A DNA stretch of 64,000 nt from Larix kaempferi. Lineage: Eukaryota; Streptophyta; Pinopsida; Pinales; Pinaceae. Below the pieces are notes generated by a model. It did not search any database and was not told the origin of the DNA. It worked only from the letters and a program-made list of their open reading frames with translations. This document shows positions 57,740 through 64,000 of this stretch, one piece after another. The DNA lies in NCBI GenBank assembly GCA_027924585.1, contig BSBM01000597.1, positions 2,460,001 to 2,524,000 on the forward strand, written 5' to 3'. The position numbers and the translations under genes were made by a program. Each line of letters begins with the position of its first letter. Position 1 is the stretch's first letter.

Positions 57740-58960
57740 CAACTATATGGATCAACAACCCCATAGCAAATTTTTTGATACTAGCATACGTTAACATGCA
57801 TGGACCAACAACCCCATAGAAAATTAATATGGCATTATACCTTAAATTTAGTTAACATGCCATGGTATAGGCCACGAGAACCATCCTCAATGTTTCAAAT
57901 ATTGAAATGACCACCATATTGCGCTTGTAAGGTAAAGTAATTATATGTGGGGCCCTACACATGGACCATGAGTCATACCGTGAAGTTAACCATTGACCAT
58001 TGTCTAAATTCATGATAACCATCTGCAATCTGCCAAACTCAAAATGGCCATCATATCGTGATCACATTACAAAGATCCCTTTGCAGTACCTTTGTGGTGT
58101 CCAACGGACACAAGGATTTCTTACAAATCCCATAGACAAATATTATGGTATAATACCATACATTCTGGAATTGAACCACATCATGGGCACCAAGAACCAT
58201 ATATAGTGTTCTAAACTTCAAAATGAGCACCATATCCCATTTCTAGGCCAAAGATTCCATATGGAGGGATAATATGGTGGTTTGGGACCACATACATAGA
58301 CCATGAGCTCCATAGCAAAAGGATACAATGTAAGGTTCTATCTTTTTCATTATACCATGGAATGGTCCTCAAGATCCATCCCTATTGTACCCCTACTCGA
58401 CGTGGTGGCAATATCTCACATGTAGGCTAAGGATTCCCTACAAAGGCCTTATGCAATGATGTGGGTTACTGTGCAAAGAACATGAGCCCCACAGACAAAT
58501 GTTCTATCCCAACAACATGGGTTTTGGCATCAAACCATGGTTTAGTGACCAAGAAGCATCCATGATGTGAAAAACCTCAAAATGGCCACCATATCCCTGT
58601 CACAGGAAAAATATGGGATAGTGCCTAATGGATGGGTTACCTAGAACCCAAAATCCACATGTTATGGACTAAAACCTGGAAGACGACTTGCGTCGTGAAA
58701 ACCATCCTTGGTGTACTAAATCTTCAAATGTAACACCACATCTACTTACATGCCAAATATTGCCTATGCATGGCCTATGTTGTTCCTTAAGGCCCCACAC
58801 ATGGCATGTAAGACTTAGAGATAGACGACATGGACTTAGAACCTAGGTTTTTGTACCAAACTATGCCCTTATCCCTAAGAAACATATCAATTCTTTTGAA
58901 CTTTGAAATCACTACCATATCACACTGGAGGCCAAAAATTGTGTATTATGGGCATGTGTG
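57740..58960. repeat. Degenerate tandem array, about 180-bp unit, seven copies
   Basis: The anchor (a/g)ccaccatat(c) recurs near 57911, 58047, 58228, 58404, 58585, 58733 and 58910, giving steps of 136, 181, 176, 181, 148 and 177. Each anchor is preceded by aacttcaaaatg-like sequence. Between anchors, accatgag, ggcccca and aagaaccat-like phrases recur in the same order. Copies are strongly diverged and no frame is conserved. Confidence 0.65.
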
Positions 58961-61900
58961 ATACCCCAAGTGTATTATGCATAAACCTTCACAAAATTCC
59001 ATTGGGAGGGTGAGACAATATAATATCAACTTATGGCATCTTTATTTGGATATGGCCAATCTAATGTGATGTATATGCTTCCTTATCCCTATATATAGAT
59101 GGTAGGCCATTACAATTATGACCTTTTGTCTAAAACATACAAACTACTAAAAGGGGTATCATGCATGTGTTCCACATTTAGCAAAATTGATGAGCTTTTT
59201 GGCATTAAAACCCATGACACAATATTAAAGAAACCCCAAGATGGAGATTGCGTTTATAACCCTCCTTTTCCATCCTCTCATGGTTATTCACCTCATGAGC
59301 GATTTTAATGAAGCAAGAAACCTTGGGGCAGTGCAACCACTTTTGATCTCTGCCACTATGATCTAGGCCAACCTTTCCATGAATTTTATAATGGCCCTCC
59401 CAAGAGATGGCAACAAATCTATCATCATAGTGGTATTTCCATCCCTAAAATGTCTTATATGTTTCCATAAGGTACCCTCCTTCTAATGGACTTGATGGAG
59501 GATCATGATTTGAGAAGGTCATCTCCTTCAAAGGTACACTTTTGGACTTTAATTTGAAATTTAAGAATCCCTCCTCCACAAAATACACATGGCCTATTGA
59601 GGGTATCACTGGCCTATGATACAGTATGTTGGTGCCATTAGGCAGCTTTGAGAATTATGAAGGTGTCTAAGGGCCTTCAGAATGGCATTATAGGGATGAA
59701 TACCATGCCTTTGGCTCTAAAGAAACCATTGAGGCATATTATATAGCCATGCATAATTCCTCAAAGAATCACACATGACTTTCCATGGCCGGTATCCATG
59801 GGGCTATGTGTCTAGGTCATGTGGTCTTGGGGTCTTGGACATGGTAATGTAGGAGACATGGTCATGCAAAGGGGTAAATAACCTATCTATAATAAGTCTC
59901 AATGGTGACATCACATAAAGTTCAAACATAAAAGTTTCAAACACATGTGATGAAATCCCTAAAAGGGGCCTTCCACACCTTATATTATAAGGTGCTTGCA
60001 ATCCATCACAAGGCTTACTATGTCCAAATGTGATAGAAACCCAATCCATCGCATAGATTGAAAAGATAAACATTTCAAAAAATGCAACCATGTATAAACC
60101 AATGAAAACTTTCAATTTCTCAATAGTGTCATGATGAAAGACCTCCCTTTTACAATCTTAAAAGGGAAATGTAGCTAGTGGATAATGTAAAATGTGTTTT
60201 ATTAAGTTGACAAGGTCCATAAATCCAATCTCAATCATTTGATACCTTATTTGCAACAATTGTATTTTCTTATTTTTATGTTGTTATCCATCCTTTAATG
60301 TGTGTAGTTCCCCATCTAATGTGCCATGTTGTTCGTCCATAAGTGAATTGATCCTCCTTAATCCTTGAATCATGCCTTCATCAATTTCCTTTCCATCATA
60401 CCTACTGGAATACGACTAAATTATAATTAATTATGACACATTCTGAGGGAAGAAAGGTAGAAAATATTCCTAAATATGGTTTGATTTTCAATAAGAAAAG
60501 ACATGGATTTGTGGACAAAACTATGGCATGGATCAAGATGTAAAGTTTTATTAATGGAGTTTTTACATCTAAGTGACAAGTGTCTTGTCCAAGTGAACAA
60601 TGAAAATAAGATTAGAATGGTGCTATGATATTTGGGCATAAACATTGCTAAATCATTAAATTACACTTTCTTCAAGGTGAAGGTTGTGGTCACCAAAACT
60701 AATGCATCTCTATTGGAATACGTGTCCTACTCTATTGGAATCTCATAAACTAATCAATGCCTCGTAATAGTTTTCCTTGATTATTTTGTGATTCGAAAAG
60801 GAAGATAAATTAACACCTTTTAACTATCACCAAGACCATGGGAACTCATAAAACATGCTTCTAGTTTGATAGGAGAGGTCAAATTAACAGGAGCAATTGG
60901 ATGAGCAATTGTAGTAATGTTATCATAAGTTGTTATGAGAACCTCATCAAATGCATCCAAGCCATCCAATTGAACATGTAGGGAATCAACCTGAGAGATA
61001 AAGATGTTATGCTAAACAAGGCCTTATGTAGGACTTCATTATTTGAAAATGAATAAATTAAGGGGAAAATTCAAGAGTTGTTGGATGGGTGATAAGGAGT
61101 ACTAGGGTGGCCAACCCAATGCATTGCATGGCCTTTTCACCCATCCACTGAACATTCCTCGATGATTATTCATCATGGAAGAAGGGGGCTTGTGATAGCT
61201 TGTATTGGAGAGTCAATTTTCCACAATCCATAATTAAGGAAACACCATCATGCAAATGAAACGATGAGGCATTGCCGCCCTCAATAAAGCTAGTGACATG
61301 GGTTGTAGTCATCTCCCACTCCACATCTTAGTGGGATCCAACCTCCTAGACCCACTAATCGAGGTAGACGCATTGTGTGGATGGAATGGCGAGGCACCAC
61401 CACCTACAACAAAGACGGATGCACCATGGGTCGTGCAAATGCCCCCTATCCCATAAAGGGGTATCGTCTAATACTCACTTGTTGATGATCCTACCATAGA
61501 TTCACCTATGGTAACCTTGCTATGACTTCTCCTTCCTCTAACTGGTGAGGTTCATTAAACTTCTCATGACATCGAAGGCAGCGAGCCACCTTTGTTGACA
61601 TGATCTAAACACTTCACCAAATCATTCAATTGGTAGGAGAAATGAGCAGTGTGTAAAAATGGTAGGGACACAGTCAACACGAGCTGATGACACACGCTTA
61701 CTAGGAATTCCTTGTTGGAGACCAATAATTGCAATGGTCTAAGAAGATTTCCCAATCCTCTCAAACCAAGGAGAAAAAACCATTGGATGCATCGGTGTAG
61801 CACGCATGCAACCCATAACATATAAGGGCATCATATACCTGTTATTGTCTCAAATGTCCATGGCCTAAATGACCATAGTCCCTCTAAGAAGCTATCCATG

Positions 61901-62559
61901 AAGGGGAACCTTCGCGTAGCTAGTTACCAAGTTAGTCTCGTTCATTATTGGAATTAACCGACTTGATTATGCCTTAAATAATATGGTTCCTACACATACT
62001 AGTGGAACTTCATCTAAAGGGAAATTGCTAGTGATAAACCTAAGAGGATTGATTCATGTGCTGACACAAAGGAAAAATTAGTAATTCCCATTACTCGAGG
62101 GAAATGATACCCCCCATGCCACTAATAAAATTGAAGAAACAAAGCAAAGAATTGGAGACACAATAGGTAAACATCATTTTGATGGAAATTATTATGTTTA
62201 TCAAAATGGAAGGCATTTACTGGTTAACACAAGTGAGAAAGAAATTACTAATAAAATTATAGTGTCTAATGAACAAAGAATGGATAGTGTCAGGTGTAGT
62301 GAAGCTGTCAAAAACACCAACCTTGACGTCATTTATGACAAAGTAAGTGAGATTAATTTTGAGCCAATTGCCAAATGAAAAGGAAAATAAGTAGGAGACG
62401 GACTTATAAGCTTCATATTCTCAGCAACTCCTAACAAACAATTCAAAAGTTATTTGCATTTGTTCTCATGAGAATAGATGGGATGGTGCAAACATGGTAT
62501 CTGAATTGTAGAAAAATATTGAATTTAAAAGTAGTGGAATCAATAAGTGATATTCATAA
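58961..62559. other. Spacer, no gene assigned
   Basis: Frames at 59099-59308 (+), 59804-60115 (-) and 61564-61821 (-) show no recognisable domain. 61260-61440 contains two diverged copies of a phrase with atgaggcattgccgcc and atggcgaggcaccacc, perhaps an old duplication. Confidence 0.45.
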
Positions 62560-62655
62560 ATGTCACACTTAACCCATGGACATAAGTTATACTCATAACC
62601 ATCAAACTTAACCCATGGACATAAGTTATAATCATAACCATCAAACTTAACCCCC
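62560..62655. repeat. 41-bp tandem repeat, just over two copies
   Basis: cacttaacccatggacataa and ccatcaaacttaacccatgg alternate. Two full units and a partial third. Confidence 0.85.
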
Positions 62656-62691
62656 CAAAATAAGTGATCTTGCACCTAATACCATTGGCAC

Positions 62692-63500
62692 ACTGTTGGC
62701 AGGCCGTTTGAAAGAGTACTACCGCAGCATCTCCGATGCTACGACAAGGCAGAAGATGACGCGAATGGTGATGAGCGGAGGATTAGTTATGCATTTTGGG
62801 TCAATTGTACCACAGAATGCGGGTTTTGGGTCATTTGGACCACATATTATGTAATGTTGAGCTAGTTATACCGCAGAATGTGGGTTTTTGGTCATTTTTT
62901 GATAAGTTAGTTAGATATTGGGTCATTTGTCCACAGTGTCAGTTAGGAAGTCGGTAGTAAGTGGACAAGAGTTGTAAGACGGAATCCTATATATAGATAA
63001 GAATTGTAGGTGTTAAGGGGAGAACAGGGAGAGTATAATTTGCGAGTGGAAGAATGTGAAGCTTGATGTTGGTTGTATGATTCCTGGGTATGTTTTGATG
63101 TCAAGAGTCATTGCAGAGATCTAATTTTTGCAGAGACATTGTATCTGGGTTGACAATGATAATATGATGAAGCTATTTTGGTGCAATCCCTGTGTTCAAT
63201 TTGTTCCAGTTATGATAATGTGATATTGCACTATACAAATAATGTCATGCTTCTTTGATGCGATGCTTGCTTTACAATTACTGTTGTTGCAATGATGAAT
63301 GTTTGGGTTGAATATTGATTTACTACTATGTTTAACGCTTAAGGATCTATGTCGTTGTGTTGCGATAAGTTTAAGTATCATAGCCGCAACCATCCTCCTT
63401 CATTCGGCGGAAACATGGTTCCGTCTGCTCTTCCTGGATGCATCGAGTGAGACCTCATCTGCTCTGCAGGTGTTGCTGGGAGGGATAAACCCTATCCGGG
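62692..63500 (+). repeat. LTR-like sequence at the window end
   Basis: Begins TGTTGGCAGG, contains an internal duplication (gggtcaattgtaccacagaa and later agttataccgcagaatgtgg, about 85 bp apart) and a TATA box, and is followed by coding-like sequence. These are properties of a 5' LTR. No partner LTR or target duplication lies within the window, so the call is tentative. Confidence 0.3.
62988..62996 (+). promoter_or_regulatory. TATA box in LTR-like sequence
   Basis: TATATATAG in otherwise mixed sequence, with no other TA-rich tract nearby. Confidence 0.35.
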
Positions 63501-63525
63501 CCGATGCTCAGGAAGACCATGGTAT

Positions 63526-63936
63526 GTGTCAACAGTGAGTGGGACCCCTGTCGACTGGCATCGCGCTAACAAATGGTTCCGTTTCTGGGACCATGTATGG
63601 AGTGAAAGGAGGACATGTTGTGGCACCCCGACGAAACCGAAGATCCAAGAATGGTTCGATCAAAAGTTGCAGGAATTTGCTGAAGAAGAAAGCAGGAACA
63701 CGCAGCTGACGGTAGGACAGTGGGTAGATAGATACATTCACGATGGTCCACATGAATGGTTCTTCTATGAATTCCTGGTCCTATTGTTTGAATGGTTGTC
63801 AAAGTTGACCTTCCAAAAGAGGAACTTTCAAGGTGGTGAACCGACGACCTGGACCCACGAATTGATTCAGGAACTACAAGAAGTTGATAATAAAGCATTG
63901 CGGGCTGTCGAAGTGTGGTTCAATAGCATCCTATAA
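63526..63936 (+). CDS. Unassigned ORF near the window end
   Basis: Open plus-strand frame of 136 codons. It has no ATG at the 5' edge; it opens upstream of 63526, and the listed start is a GTG, so the true start or a splice acceptor (gtgtcaacag, ending 63535) is undecided. The protein is rich in Trp and aromatic residues (ANKWFRFWDHVWSE; YIHDGPHEWFFYEFLVLLFE), mostly helical and hydrophilic, with one stop at 63934-63936. A preceding frame, 63299-63538, reads LLGGINPIRADAQ just upstream and may belong to the same product after a frameshift. It could be the gag-like ORF of the element whose LTR begins at 62692. I recognise no family. Confidence 0.35.
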   Translation: MSTVSGTPVDWHRANKWFRFWDHVWSERRTCCGTPTKPKIQEWFDQKLQEFAEEESRNTQLTVGQWVDRYIHDGPHEWFFYEFLVLLFEWLSKLTFQKRNFQGGEPTTWTHELIQELQEVDNKALRAVEVWFNSIL

Positions 63937-64000
63937 GGCTATATCGCAAAGTTCGTAGTTGATACTCATAAGTCCTATAGTGAAGCCGAAAGATATTTTT

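Noticed and set aside
59804-60115. 103-codon minus-strand frame
   Set aside because: No recognisable motif and surrounded by non-coding, weakly repetitive sequence.

Overview
The window is nuclear DNA from a large plant genome. It is AT-rich, has no compact coding density, and most of what can be recognised is retrotransposon sequence. Long TE-filled introns, an Athila/Tat-type element with an ORF3, and layered insertions would fit a gymnosperm or another giant plant genome. That assignment is inference; nothing in the sequence fixes the species.

Layout. 1-1522: AT-rich spacer. 1523-22426: one nest four levels deep. A poly(A)-tailed, LINE-type retroposed unit (1540-22409, 17-bp TSD) is split by a Copia element (2817-21978, TSD GACGT). 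The Copia is split by a minus-strand Athila-like Gypsy element (4815-16974, TSD AGTAT), which itself carries a 280-bp TRIM (6667-6946, TSD GAGAA). 22427-26083: AT-rich spacer with two short tandem duplications and a TA microsatellite. 26089-31356: a minus-strand Copia without an integrase core (TSD GAAAG). 31362-33032: decayed TE remnants (mobile-domain-like, RNase H). 33033-39121: a CACTA-like end with GTCACC repeats, containing a young minus-strand Copia (33748-38945, TSD GGTGA) whose gag-pol frame has a single nonsense codon. 40069-51278: candidate host exons on both strands; the probable minus-strand gene has an intron holding a 5.2-kb plus-strand LTR element with no recognisable pol (45672-50878). 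53786-56903: a gag-only LTR element (TR-GAG type, TSD ATAGT) inserted in a short tandem repeat. 57740-58960: a degenerate array of roughly 180-bp units. 62692-64000: LTR-like sequence with a TATA box and a partial ORF running toward the window end.

How the parts relate. Only the 33748-38945 Copia looks recently active. It has a TATA box, a primer-binding site, all polyprotein domains and nearly identical LTRs. The others are decayed or non-autonomous (TRIM, gag-only, pol-less, integrase-less) and would have depended on enzymes supplied by relatives. In the Copia elements decay is mostly by nonsense substitution rather than frameshift, as expected for methylated, silenced DNA. No rRNA, tRNA gene, CRISPR array or prokaryotic-type operon was seen.
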